In this document: positions 16,718 through 25,229 of the stretch, in pieces
Layout of the letters: every line of letters starts with the position of its first letter
How positions within the stretch are numbered: position 1 is the first letter of the stretch
Source of the DNA: Bacteriovoracaceae bacterium
Lineage (GTDB): Bacteria > Bdellovibrionota > Bacteriovoracia > Bacteriovoracales > Bacteriovoracaceae
DNA length: 64,000 nucleotides
Assembly (NCBI GenBank): GCA_029865945.1
Contig: JARXAH010000048.1
Coordinates: forward strand, 1-64,000
Reading direction: 5' to 3'
The notes under the pieces: generated by a model
The model's database searches: none
Told to the model about the DNA's origin: nothing
The model's input: the letters and a program-made list of their open reading frames with translations, nothing else
Program-made: the position numbers and the translations under genes

Positions 16718-17797
16718 ATGTTTTTACTTCGCTCCGTTAAAAAAACAGATGTCTCAGATATTTTTGAATTGAGCCAGTTGGCCAATTTTATCAATTTACC
16801 ACCTCATATGGAAACAATAAATCACATGGTGGAGACTTCGCTTAGGTCCTTTGAGCGGCCATCAAAGCACCTTGCCGATAACATCTATATGTTTGCTATA
16901 GAGGACTCTGGAAAGCGTAAGGTTGTGGCGGTATCGCTGATCCATGCGCAGCATGGAACGGAGGAGGAGCCCCATTTTTATTTGAGCGTTGGACATGAGC
17001 GAAAATTTTCTAACACCCTCAATACGGGATTCGTTCATGGAACTTTGCGTTTAGGTGTTGATACGAACGGCCCTACAGAAATAGGTGCTCTCATTTTGCA
17101 TCCAGATTATCGAGGTCACGTACAAAAGTTAGGAAAGCAAATTTCTTATCTTCGCTTTCTGTTTATCGCGCTCCATAAGGAGCGATTTCGCGACATGATT
17201 CACGCTGAGCTAATGCCGCCGTTTGATCAAGATGGAAACTCTCCACTGTGGGAGGCGATCGGAAGAAAATTTCTCAACATGGGTTACCTAGAGGCCGATC
17301 TTTTAAGTCGGAAAAGTAAAGAATTTATAACTAGTCTTTTTCCCACGGAAAATATTTACCAAACGCTGCTACCTGCGGAGGCAAGGTGGGCAGTGGGCCA
17401 AGTGGGCAAGGATACTTTGCCCGTAAAAAAAATGCTAGAAGACATTGGTTTTAAATACACTCAAGAAGTTGATCCTTTCGATGGTGGGCCGCACTTTCGG
17501 TGTGCTATAAAAGATATAAAATTAATCCAAGAATCCTTTCAGGGAATGATCAGGTGTGAAGATCAATTAGTTTCAGGAATGAAACCGGGCCTAATTCATT
17601 TTACGGAGGATTCCACTGATGGTGACAATCACTCTTTTAAGGCAATCAAACTAAGGTACGTGTTAACCCAATCTACCAAGAGTGGGAGTGGAGAGCATCA
17701 GAGTTTATCTCTTTATGTGGGAGACATGGGGCCGTGGTCCCAAAGATTTAGAGAGTTGGAAAAAAGGGGAGTGATGCTTTCTGGAATTCCTTTCTAG
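16718..17797 (+). CDS. Arginine N-succinyltransferase family protein (AstA-like)
   Basis: 359 residues with GNAT-type fold characters of the AstA/AruF family. The N-terminus is FLLRSVKKTDVSDIFELSQL; later come GALILHPDYRGHVQKLGKQISYLRF, the core MIHAELMPPFDQDGNSPLWE, and LLPAEARWAVGQVG. AstA transfers succinyl from succinyl-CoA to arginine, the first step of the AST pathway. The remaining ast genes are absent from the window, so the substrate here is unproven. It is monocistronic and divergent from the BatE/BamD operon. Confidence 0.8.
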   Translation: MFLLRSVKKTDVSDIFELSQLANFINLPPHMETINHMVETSLRSFERPSKHLADNIYMFAIEDSGKRKVVAVSLIHAQHGTEEEPHFYLSVGHERKFSNTLNTGFVHGTLRLGVDTNGPTEIGALILHPDYRGHVQKLGKQISYLRFLFIALHKERFRDMIHAELMPPFDQDGNSPLWEAIGRKFLNMGYLEADLLSRKSKEFITSLFPTENIYQTLLPAEARWAVGQVGKDTLPVKKMLEDIGFKYTQEVDPFDGGPHFRCAIKDIKLIQESFQGMIRCEDQLVSGMKPGLIHFTEDSTDGDNHSFKAIKLRYVLTQSTKSGSGEHQSLSLYVGDMGPWSQRFRELEKRGVMLSGIPF

Positions 17798-17825
17798 AGC
17801 AGATTAAATTTGATGTCTTTTGCTT

Positions 17826-18401
17826 TTACTGGGTTTTTTTGTTGATAATGAAGCTCGTATTTTCTTTCTTTCCGCTCTTAAATGCCTTTAAGTTCTTTTC
17901 ATTTACTTTTTTCTTCTGTGTTCGGTTTTTCAAAAGAAAATCGGTCGAACTTAAGGCAGGTGCAGGATTATCTCCATCTACCCTTTCATGGACTTCTTGA
18001 TGGGTAGTCTCATTAGTGGCGAATTCTTTGTCCGTCTGAGGCTGTTTATTTAGATCAAGTTCATTGGCCGATGATTGTCCGTCATCTGGCCTCACTGCGA
18101 CACCATCAGCATCTGAAAGCATGAAAGAAGAGTAACCCGAGCGTGCCTTTGGCGCATCCGGGATCCAAAGCATGGAGCCTTTTACCATGCTTCCGATGAG
18201 AGATTTCTCGCTCAAGATGGGCTCAAATTCATCTTCTGTGACTAAAAAACGAATCTGCTTATCTTGGCCGTCGGCCCCTTTTAAAACTATTTTGATGGAG
18301 TCGAATGCTCTTTCAATTTTGGCAGGTGTTAAAAAACCGAGTATCTCGGTGATGGAGAGAAAGGATTCATTTTTTCGACCAGCCATTTTCGTATATCTCA
18401 A
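17826..18401 (-). CDS. Hypothetical protein with charged C-terminal tail
   Basis: 191 residues, no signal peptide or membrane segment. The first 95 residues look folded (SITEILGFLTPAKIERAFDS, LVTEDEFEPILSEKSLIGSM). The remaining half is polar and ends in a Lys-rich stretch (KKKVNEKNLKAFKSGKK), suggesting disorder. I recognise no family. It converges with the AstA-like gene. ATG at 18401 or at 18386 (MAGRKNES) could be the start. Confidence 0.6.
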   Translation of the reverse strand: MRYTKMAGRKNESFLSITEILGFLTPAKIERAFDSIKIVLKGADGQDKQIRFLVTEDEFEPILSEKSLIGSMVKGSMLWIPDAPKARSGYSSFMLSDADGVAVRPDDGQSSANELDLNKQPQTDKEFATNETTHQEVHERVDGDNPAPALSSTDFLLKNRTQKKKVNEKNLKAFKSGKKENTSFIINKKTQ

Positions 18402-18459
18402 ATTGCTATCCCAAATCTAAAAGATTCGTGGAATAATTACCTATATTGTAATCCGGTTA

Positions 18460-18489
18460 TGGACAGTCCCAAAGAGTTTTTAGTATAAA
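18460..18489 (+). promoter_or_regulatory. Sigma-70-like promoter for tRNA-Asn
   Basis: TGGACA (18460-18465) and TATAAA (18484-18489) are separated by 18 bases. The predicted start near 18496 lies about 28 bases upstream of the tRNA. Confidence 0.5.
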
Positions 18490-18523
18490 TCATTATTGCC
18501 TATTTTATGTGCAATTCAATTAC

Positions 18524-18599
18524 TGGGGAGTAGCGCAGTTGGTAGCGCAGTAGACTGTTAATCTATTGGTCGTGGGTTCGAGTCCCACCTTCCCAGCCA
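18524..18599 (+). tRNA. tRNA-Asn (GTT)
   Basis: 76 bases including an encoded CCA. The acceptor stem TGGGGAG pairs with CTTCCCA, with one G-U pair. Anticodon GTT is at 18557-18559 in the loop CTGTTAA. The T-loop GGTTCGAGTCC is canonical. A T-rich tract follows at 18600-18620. Confidence 0.97.
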
Positions 18600-18792
18600 T
18601 TTTTTGTCGTGCTTTTTTAATTTCAGATTTTTTTATATTTTTTCACTCAATTTTAATCTTTTAAAACGAATTCTGTGAGGAATTGAGATTTTGTGATGAG
18701 CAATCTTCAATTCAAAACCCAGGGTAATGTAAGATTCTTTTTATCAGCATGGATCCACTCAAAATCAAAAAAATCATGAAATAATACTTTAT
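18600..18792. other. Intergenic, no gene seen
   Basis: AT-rich spacer after tRNA-Asn. T runs at about 18600-18606 and 18614-18619 may end the tRNA transcript. I see no coding frame, repeat or clear hairpin in the rest. Confidence 0.6.
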
Positions 18793-19592
18793 CTAGACAT
18801 CTCCACATTCAATTTTCAAAGAGATTAAGCCGTTTAATGTATTTTTTCCTTCATTTAGCATTCTTTTTAAAGATTGATACAATAGACCTGAATTGAGATG
18901 TAGATCGTTAATTTTATTTTGTAATGATTTGATTTTATCTTGTTCGGTAGTAATTTTATTTTTAATTTCATTAATTACACTTGATGGACACTCTAATAAC
19001 GCAAGTAATGCATTATTTTGAACATGGACAAATCCACCATTATCGGCCTTCAGCGCAGCACCTGGGCCGTGAAATGACCCTGGTTCATTTGTGATGGGTG
19101 TCATCATTGTAACTGAGATAGAGTTATTTCCCCAATAACTGGTTGAGTCAAAATTCCAAACTGTTCTAACCAAGGGAGATGCCTCTGGATAATTATTATT
19201 TTTAATAAAATTACTAAACACAAAATTATAATTATATGAAAAAAACCTATAAGGATGATCAGGGGTAAGTATATTTGCGCCAATCGAAGTTGAGTCACCG
19301 TAGTGCTTTAAATTATTATTAGTAAAAATTGTTTAAACTTTCTATTTGAATTATACATATCCGCGCCAATTTGTGATCTTGGAATCGTAGTAATAAGTCC
19401 ACTCGAGTCAGCACAAGCAACCACTTTGAAAGGATTTTGGAAAATATTAAATTTATTGAAGTAATCAATAATTTTTGGGCAAGTATTTGTTTGGCTTGGA
19501 ATCCACTCATCTGCCCCTTGGGCATAACCACAATAAACAATGAAAAGAAGCGTTTTTAAAAATGACAAAAAATGGTGATTTTTTTTAAGCAT
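18793..19592 (-). pseudogene. Exported protein of unknown function, frameshifted
   Basis: Two minus-strand frames join into one protein if a single T is added to the TTTTT run near 19328. The first (19592 to 19308) starts with a signal peptide ending GYAQGA and runs to NRKFKQ. The second continues TNNNLKHYGDSTSIGANIL and runs to 18793 without a stop. The repaired protein would be about 266 residues, with a coiled-coil stretch near the C-terminus (INEIKNKITTEQDKIKSLQN). The second frame has no good start at the junction. This is a recent decay, a phase-variable homopolymer or a sequencing error. The family is unknown. Confidence 0.6.
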
Positions 19593-19925
19593 AAAAGTTA
19601 CCCCAGGAATTTGCTTTTCATTTTAGCTTTTTAAAAATCTTTATTAAAATTCAATGCTTTCTGGTAATCATTTTTTTGCAATAATATTTTTCTGGCAATA
19701 AAAAAGGGCAGATTCAAAAATCAGATTCAAAAATCTGGACACATCTACACCCACGTCTTAACCCACATCTAAATCCGCTTCTCTTTTTTGAGGTTGAAAT
19801 AATTACTCAATGGCCGACCGGTCATCTGTAAAAAGTTCTCGAAAAAAACTAAAACTACGCTGTTTCGTTAAGACTTGATTAAGAATTGCTCAGCAGGTAC
19901 AAGATAGGGAGATTTTTTACTCTAA
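19593..19925. other. Intergenic region upstream of plsC with small repeats
   Basis: No gene is visible. A 13-base direct repeat, CAGATTCAAAAAT twice in tandem, lies within about 19705-19735. An 8-base palindrome GACCGGTC is at 19815-19822. A weak sigma-70 pair, TTGATT (19875-19880) and TACAAG (19898-19903) with 17-base spacing, precedes plsC. Confidence 0.5.
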
Positions 19926-20765
19926 ATGGTGTTCAATATTAGCATGAAGATTATGTTAGGATGGAGACGAATTTGCCAAATTTTTAAGTTTGTAACCTTC
20001 TGCTTCATTTGCGTCGGGTTCATCGTACAAAGTTTTATCACTCAGCTCTTTGGAAAAAATCTGTGGCTTCCCAAAATTCTTCAAAGATACTCTCAACTTT
20101 TGGCCCGTGTTCTTCAAGTAAAAGTAACGTCTAAAAATGACGAGCTCCTAGCTCAAAATCCCTCCAACTACCTTATTGTTTCCAATCATATGTCCTACCT
20201 CGATATTTTATTGATTTCTTCTTTCATCCCGACTCGCTACGTGACTTCAGTGGAAATGAAATCCACTCCCTTTCTTGGCCACCTATGTCGCCTGGCCGGA
20301 TGCTTGTATGTGGAGAGAAGAAATCGCAGTCAACTGGGAATGGAAATCAATGAGATTACAGATTCGTTGTTGGCGGGACAGAATGTTGCGATCTTCCCTG
20401 AGGCGACCTCGACCAATGGTGAGCAAATTTTAAAATTTAAAAAGCCTTTATTAAAGGCCGCTATCAACTCTCAATTACCGATACTTCCGGTGACCATTAA
20501 TTATTTAAAAGTTAATGGTGAAAAAGTGAACAACGAAAACAAAGATCTTTTATGTTGGTACGGGGATATGGAATTTTTTAATCATTTTTGGAAATTACTT
20601 TACGCAAATAACATGGAATTAGAGTTGATTTTTCATGCTCCACTAAATATTTCAAACGAAATGGATGAATCTTATTTGGCCACTACGACTCAACAAATTA
20701 TTTCTGAAAACTTTATTCCAACCAACCACTACGACAAACCAAACCAGGGAAATATTTATGCTTAA
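19926..20765 (+). CDS. plsC: 1-acyl-sn-glycerol-3-phosphate acyltransferase (PlsC family)
   Basis: 279 residues. An N-terminal hydrophobic helix is followed by the acyltransferase motif NHMSYLD (NHX4D) near residue 84 and the phosphate-binding motif FPEATSTNGEQILKFKKPL. The substrate block ERRNRSQLGMEI lies between them. The enzyme acylates lysophosphatidate, or a related lipid, at the inner membrane. FPEA replaces the usual FPEG. ATG at 19926 is poorly spaced from GGGAG at 19906, and ATG at 19944 is an alternative. The stop overlaps the next gene by eight bases. Confidence 0.85.
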   Translation: MVFNISMKIMLGWRRICQIFKFVTFCFICVGFIVQSFITQLFGKNLWLPKILQRYSQLLARVLQVKVTSKNDELLAQNPSNYLIVSNHMSYLDILLISSFIPTRYVTSVEMKSTPFLGHLCRLAGCLYVERRNRSQLGMEINEITDSLLAGQNVAIFPEATSTNGEQILKFKKPLLKAAINSQLPILPVTINYLKVNGEKVNNENKDLLCWYGDMEFFNHFWKLLYANNMELELIFHAPLNISNEMDESYLATTTQQIISENFIPTNHYDKPNQGNIYA

Positions 20766-21588
20766 AACTAAGGCAAAACAAAAAATAAAACTTAAGTATG
20801 AAGTTTATAATTGTCCCGGCAATTGGATGGAATTAGATCAATTAAAATCGTTCTATGAAGAATTAAAAGTAGTCGCATCGGAATGCCTAGATGAAGTGCC
20901 AAACTATCAGTGTTTACGGGAAGATCTGAGAGATATGAATCGACTCATTATTTCTGTTGCACGCAGTCGCGATGGAAAAATAGTAGGATTTTGTTCGTCT
21001 TATATTTTTAATATTTATGATGAACTCATCTTACACATGGGACTTACCTGCGTTTCTCCTGTAGCGAGAGGATTAAAGTTAACCCACAAACTTTCCTCAA
21101 AAGTGGTCACTTGTTTTTTGTTAAACTACTCACTTACAAAATCCTCTTGGATAAGCAACGTTGCTTGTGTTCTTTCTAGTTTAGGAAATTTGGCCAACTA
21201 TTTTGATCAAGTATATCCCTCACCCTTTTTGCAAACACCAAGCATTAAGCACATTGAATTGGCCTTATTCATCGATCAAAATTTGCGAGAAGAGCTTTAC
21301 GTAAGAAAAGAGGCAAAATTTAATTCTAAAAATTTTATTTTTGAAGAAAGTGTTTTGGGAAATATGTTTCAAAAAGAACTAACGGATAAAAGGTATCACC
21401 ACCGAAGCCTTTTATTGAATCAATTTTATCGTTCGCTTCTTAACTTCGAGAGGGGCGATGAAGTCCTGCAAATCGGAAAAGTGAGTTGGTTAACTTTTCC
21501 AAAATATGCCTTCAAAAAAATGACCCGAAAATTTTCTAAGAAAAAATTGCTTGAATCCCAAGAATTATGGGGAGTTGCTGGCCAATAA
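20758..21588 (+). CDS. Possible GNAT-like acetyltransferase
   Basis: 276 residues from ATG 20758, chosen because earlier codons lie inside plsC and GGGA precedes it. The stretch GLTCVSPVARGLKLTHKLSS resembles the acetyl-CoA loop of GNAT enzymes (V-x-x-x-x-R-G-x-x-x), and NRLIISVARSRDGKIVGFCSS fits the preceding strands. The C-terminal half is basic and unrecognised. Overlap with plsC suggests coupling and perhaps a lipid- or envelope-related acyl transfer. The family call is tentative. Confidence 0.5.
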   Translation: MLKTKAKQKIKLKYEVYNCPGNWMELDQLKSFYEELKVVASECLDEVPNYQCLREDLRDMNRLIISVARSRDGKIVGFCSSYIFNIYDELILHMGLTCVSPVARGLKLTHKLSSKVVTCFLLNYSLTKSSWISNVACVLSSLGNLANYFDQVYPSPFLQTPSIKHIELALFIDQNLREELYVRKEAKFNSKNFIFEESVLGNMFQKELTDKRYHHRSLLLNQFYRSLLNFERGDEVLQIGKVSWLTFPKYAFKKMTRKFSKKKLLESQELWGVAGQ

Positions 21589-23169
21589 TTGTAGTGTGGC
21601 CTGAATTTCAGATATAAGTTTTTGTTTTCCAAGTTTAGCAGCAGACTCAATCCCTTTTAGTAAAATTTGCTTCGCATGGGGATCTTGATAAAGATTTTTG
21701 TTAAGCTCAAACAAGGGAAGGGTAAATTCTGGATCTGTTTTAACTAGCTGCCATGGATCGAGACCTTCCAACAACTGCTCTAACTTTTTCCAATCTTTTT
21801 GTTCACAAAAAATTTGCGACAACTGATTTTTTGCAAAGCGGTCATCTGGATCAATTTCAAGGACATCTAAAAACATTTGAATCTTGGCAGGATCGTGAAT
21901 AGTAGGGGAGGGAATGGGATTTTCTTTTTCTAGTCCAAGTGCATTGAGTTGAAATGAACGGACTATTCCTTCGGCCTTATAATCTTCCGCAAGTTGGATT
22001 TCTCCAAGCTCGCCATAAATACGAGACAAATTCACACACGCCATCACCGAGTTGGGATCTATTTCATTTAATTTTTTAAAACAATCAATGGCCTCTGGAT
22101 ATTTTTTCAGTTGAGTGAGTAGTACTCCTTGCATTTCATAGGCATCAAGGTAGGTGGGATTTTGAGAAATAAAAATTTCAAGTCCGAGAGCGGCCAATTC
22201 TTTTGATTCATCATGCCTTGAGTCCTTCGACTCAGCTGCTAACTTAAGCAATAAAAAATAAGTATCATCTATTAATGAATTTATTTGGTAAGGGAAAAAA
22301 GGTGCAAAAATTGTTTCGAATGGTTGTTCATATTTTTTATTGAATGAAGCCTCGACTTGGGCCAATATTTTATTATTGGGAATACGCATTTCTCTAGGCA
22401 TATCCACAAGTAGATAAAATTTTTCCTCAAATTTTCCTTGGCCTAAAATTTTTAAATCTAAATTTTGAAAGGAAAGTTTTGTAAGATTATCAAAATCCTG
22501 GGGTACGTCTGTAGCCAGAAGGGTAGGATAGTGAGCGGCCCCTCTTCTTGAAACAATTTTTGCAACGGTTTCTTGGCCCAAAAAACAGCCCTTAGTGAGC
22601 GATAAGGACATTTCACTATAGACAGTATTTGTAAATAATTCTACTGCTGGCATCATCGCTTCATTAACGAAACTACCCTGAAGCATCAAAAACATCTTGA
22701 ATTCACTTTCTGTAAGTTTAGGAAAAATTGAGGCCTTCGAATAGGGAATTAAATTTCCAGAGGCACCTAAAAAGGAAAATGGAATAGATTTTAACTGCCC
22801 TTGAGAAGCTTCAAGTTGATATGAAAAAATTCCAAAAACAGCTTCGTGAGTTTCTTCCGTATTTACGTCCTCAATTTCTACGTCTTCAGAGATGATATAA
22901 CTTAAAAGTCGCTCTTCGAGGGATCGCTTCATTTTTGAATCAACAATTAAGTACCAAACATTTGGCGAATCTTCCCACTGGGAAAAGGTAACCTGCAATC
23001 GGCCACCTCCATCTAGCACTGCATTTTCCAATGGCCGTTTTATGGGTGCATTTTTATAAAGGAAAACATCTTGAGTTGTCTGGCCCTGCAAGAATTGAGA
23101 GGAATCAGATCCTGAAATTTTTAAACATGAAAATGATTTTTCTGTTTTAGGGATTTTGCATCCAAGCAA
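21565..23169 (-). CDS. YgfZ/GcvT-like folate-binding protein fused to TPR repeats
   Basis: 534 residues from TTG 23169, which has AAGGGA about seven bases upstream; longer frames would run into the preceding gene. The N-terminal 300 residues show the YgfZ pattern: SGSDSSQFLQGQTTQDV near the start, LDGGGRLQVTFSQW, and the family motif KGCFLGQETVAKI. The C-terminal 200 residues are TPR repeats (EMQGVLLTQLKKYPEAIDCF; VNLSRIYGELGEIQLAEDYK). YgfZ uses tetrahydrofolate and supports Fe-S cluster enzymes. Fusion to TPRs and position directly after an A-type carrier gene are notable. Confidence 0.78.
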   Translation of the reverse strand: MLGCKIPKTEKSFSCLKISGSDSSQFLQGQTTQDVFLYKNAPIKRPLENAVLDGGGRLQVTFSQWEDSPNVWYLIVDSKMKRSLEERLLSYIISEDVEIEDVNTEETHEAVFGIFSYQLEASQGQLKSIPFSFLGASGNLIPYSKASIFPKLTESEFKMFLMLQGSFVNEAMMPAVELFTNTVYSEMSLSLTKGCFLGQETVAKIVSRRGAAHYPTLLATDVPQDFDNLTKLSFQNLDLKILGQGKFEEKFYLLVDMPREMRIPNNKILAQVEASFNKKYEQPFETIFAPFFPYQINSLIDDTYFLLLKLAAESKDSRHDESKELAALGLEIFISQNPTYLDAYEMQGVLLTQLKKYPEAIDCFKKLNEIDPNSVMACVNLSRIYGELGEIQLAEDYKAEGIVRSFQLNALGLEKENPIPSPTIHDPAKIQMFLDVLEIDPDDRFAKNQLSQIFCEQKDWKKLEQLLEGLDPWQLVKTDPEFTLPLFELNKNLYQDPHAKQILLKGIESAAKLGKQKLISEIQATLQLLASNSP

Positions 23170-23194
23170 AATTTTTTCCCTTAAAGAATAGGAG

Positions 23195-23575
23195 CTAAAA
23201 GGAAAAAGATTCACCGCAACCACACGTATTTTTTGCATTAGGATTTTTGAAAACAAAACCTTTACCATCAAGTCCGTCTTCGAAATCGAGTAAAGTGCCT
23301 TTAAGGTAAATTCCTGATTTGGGATCAACTAATAAATCAACCCCGGCCGCCAAGGATATAATGTGATCTTTTATCTTCGGGGCATCGAAGGATATTTTAT
23401 AAGAAAGTCCTGAACAACCGCCGCCAATAACCGCCACGCGAACTGATTGGTTTTGGGAATTTTTTTGAAATTCGTCTTGCTGAATTTTTATCATTTGATC
23501 AACCGCCTTGCGAGAGATCAAAATAATAGAATCAATAGCAATATCAACTTCATTTTTTTCTAAAACTGTGCTCAT
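23195..23575 (-). CDS. erpA: A-type iron-sulfur carrier protein (IscA/ErpA/SufA family)
   Basis: 126 residues. Motifs are AVDQMIKIQQDEF, VRVAVIGGGCSGLSYKISFD and the C-terminal NTCGCGESFSF, giving the three conserved Cys (C-S-G and C-G-C). The protein accepts an Fe-S cluster from a scaffold and passes it to client enzymes. ErpA is preferred over IscA by its general character only, so the symbol is provisional. It is immediately upstream of the YgfZ-TPR gene on the same strand, joining two Fe-S maturation functions. Confidence 0.85.
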   Translation of the reverse strand: MSTVLEKNEVDIAIDSIILISRKAVDQMIKIQQDEFQKNSQNQSVRVAVIGGGCSGLSYKISFDAPKIKDHIISLAAGVDLLVDPKSGIYLKGTLLDFEDGLDGKGFVFKNPNAKNTCGCGESFSF

Positions 23576-23582
23576 AATAAAT

Positions 23583-23610
23583 CCTTAAACCTTAAACCTT
23601 AAACCTTAAA
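23583..23610. repeat. CCTTAAA tandem repeat, four copies
   Basis: Four perfect copies of the 7-mer CCTTAAA lie in the divergent region between the A-type carrier gene and the glutaredoxin gene, 32 bases before the glutaredoxin start. Copy-number change would alter promoter spacing. Confidence 0.85.
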
Positions 23611-23641
23611 CTTTGGCCATAATAAAAATTGAGATCTCTGC

Positions 23642-24298
23642 ATGGAACTTTATCACTACTTACACTGTCCCTATTGTATCAGAGTTAGAATCGCTTGGGG
23701 ATACCTTGGTATTAACTATAAGTCTATCGTTTTGCCTTACCGGGATGAAGAAACGCCGGTGAAGTTAACGGGCAAGAAAATGTTACCTATTGCTAAGATG
23801 GAAGATGGCTCACTGAGGAATGAAAGTTTAGAAATTATCGCAAGCACAGATAAGGCCAATAAACTACAATGCCAAGGGTTTGTGGGGTCAGCTAGGCAAA
23901 AGGTGATAGAAGAGGTGATTGAGAGCATTTCGGCGCCTCTGTTTAATTTGGCGATGCCTTTTTATGCTCTCTCCGGAGAATTTACGCCTGAGGACCGGAA
24001 ATATTTTGTGGAAAAAAAATCGATTAAGCGAGGGCCTTTTAACTTACTACTGAAAAATAGGGAAAAATTTCAGGCAGAGCTTGTTGTGCTCTTAGAAAAT
24101 TTCGAAAATCAATTCACTCCCTTTTTTGAGAGCAAATCTTTAAAAATGGAAGATGTAATATTGGCTTCCCATTTGTGGGGGCTGTACTTAGTGCCGGAAT
24201 TTCGATTTAGCGAAAAGCTCCACCAATACTTACAAATGGTCAAGCGTGAATCAAATTTTAGCGCCTGGAAAGATTACGGACAATTTTTGATTTCTTAG
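23642..24298 (+). CDS. grxB: Glutaredoxin 2 family protein
   Basis: 218 residues. The thioredoxin-fold active site CPYC is at residues 9-12 (LYHYLHCPYCIRVRIAWGYL), followed by LPYRDEETPVKLTGKKMLPI and NESLEII, the glutathione-binding pattern. The rest is an all-helical GST-like C-terminal domain. The size matches E. coli Grx2 (215). It reduces disulfides or handles glutathione adducts in the cytoplasm. It is divergent from the Fe-S gene pair. A good terminator follows at 24301-24348. Confidence 0.85.
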   Translation: MELYHYLHCPYCIRVRIAWGYLGINYKSIVLPYRDEETPVKLTGKKMLPIAKMEDGSLRNESLEIIASTDKANKLQCQGFVGSARQKVIEEVIESISAPLFNLAMPFYALSGEFTPEDRKYFVEKKSIKRGPFNLLLKNREKFQAELVVLLENFENQFTPFFESKSLKMEDVILASHLWGLYLVPEFRFSEKLHQYLQMVKRESNFSAWKDYGQFLIS

Positions 24299-24300
24299 GA

Positions 24301-24348
24301 AATTTACTGGCAAACGTTTTTCATTTACAAGTAAATTGATTTTTTTTA
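24301..24348 (+). terminator. Rho-independent terminator after glutaredoxin gene
   Basis: AATTTACT (24301-24308) pairs with AGTAAATT (24330-24337), followed by a run of eight or nine T at 24340-24348. The stem is AT-rich, so termination may be partial. Confidence 0.55.
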
Positions 24349-24362
24349 AATTTTGTATCTAC

Positions 24363-25136
24363 TTATTTCGTTTGTGAAGCTGACACTGTTTTTTTAGCTA
24401 ATTCCAGAAAAAAACATCGCAATTTATTTCTAAAGATCCAAGATATTTTACACGAAATCGTATCACCATTATTATTAATATAAACACCATCTCCTAGCTT
24501 TGAAGTTGGGGGCACAGATGTACCTGGAGGCACTACTTTTTCAGTTTCAGGAGTTTTTTGTTTTTCTGCCGCCAATTTCTTGTTTTCTTCTTCCAGTTTC
24601 TTTTTTTCATCTTCCAATAGCTTTATTTTTGCTTCTAATTTCTTTTTTTCTTCTTCTAATTTTAAATCTGCCTCATGTTTTGTTGTGCCTGCTTTTTCAA
24701 TTTCATCGTCTATTGTTTTGGTCTGCCCACTAAAAGTAGCTAATTCAGAATCTATAATTTTGGGCAATTCTTCCAAAGATAATAAAATTAAATTTGTTCC
24801 ATCATTTTGAGCTACTGCCTTGAATGTTATTCCTGGGATGGCCATTAAAACTTTACAAAGAGGTGCAGTGGTATAAATAAAAGAAACTTTTACGAATTTT
24901 TCCCAAATACCATCCCCTTTCTTTCTCTGAGAGGATGTAAATGCGATTTTACCTCCACTCTCAACACAATTTGAATTCCCTGGGATTACACTTATTTCTA
25001 ATTTTACTTTCGAATCTTCCGCAACAAATTCGTCTGGAGAAATTTTGGGTATTGGCTCTGCAAAGCAATTAAAACTAAATAAAAATGAAGCAAGAGACAT
25101 AACAAGAGTTAAGTGAGTAAATAATTTACGTTTCAT
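24363..25136 (-). CDS. Exported protein with coiled coil, unknown function
   Basis: 257 residues. The signal peptide ends near NCFAEP. A folded domain (residues about 30-130) contains Cys near 57 and 93. It is followed by a Glu/Lys coiled coil at about 155-195 (EEEKKKLEAKIKLLEDEKKK) and a short C-terminal region with two Cys. It is probably periplasmic or surface-exposed. I recognise no family. It is monocistronic and convergent with the glutaredoxin gene. Confidence 0.65.
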   Translation of the reverse strand: MKRKLFTHLTLVMSLASFLFSFNCFAEPIPKISPDEFVAEDSKVKLEISVIPGNSNCVESGGKIAFTSSQRKKGDGIWEKFVKVSFIYTTAPLCKVLMAIPGITFKAVAQNDGTNLILLSLEELPKIIDSELATFSGQTKTIDDEIEKAGTTKHEADLKLEEEKKKLEAKIKLLEDEKKKLEEENKKLAAEKQKTPETEKVVPPGTSVPPTSKLGDGVYINNNGDTISCKISWIFRNKLRCFFLELAKKTVSASQTK

Positions 25137-25229
25137 AAATACCGCCTTATCTCTCTATTTTACCGCCTTTCCTTTCAGAATAATTGAATTCATGACTAGT
25201 AGGAATTAATTTCAAAAACTGTTTAATGT

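Noticed and set aside
16718-17797. Complete arginine succinyltransferase pathway
   Set aside because: Only an AstA-like gene is present; no astB, astC, astD or astE neighbours are seen.
19308-19340. Programmed -1 frameshifting at TTTTTAC
   Set aside because: The zero-frame heptamer would be A-TTT-TTA, not X-XXY-YYZ, and no obvious downstream structure is seen. A simple indel is more likely.
20665-20757. Upstream extension of the GNAT-like gene
   Set aside because: These 31 codons lie wholly inside plsC in another frame; ATG 20758 with GGGA is the better start.
23170-23328. Upstream extension of the YgfZ-TPR gene
   Set aside because: These codons overlap the A-type carrier gene and lack family similarity; TTG 23169 has a ribosome binding site and family-like N-terminus.
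23583-23610. CRISPR-like repeat
   Set aside because: Seven-base units in direct tandem without spacers; no cas genes anywhere in the window.
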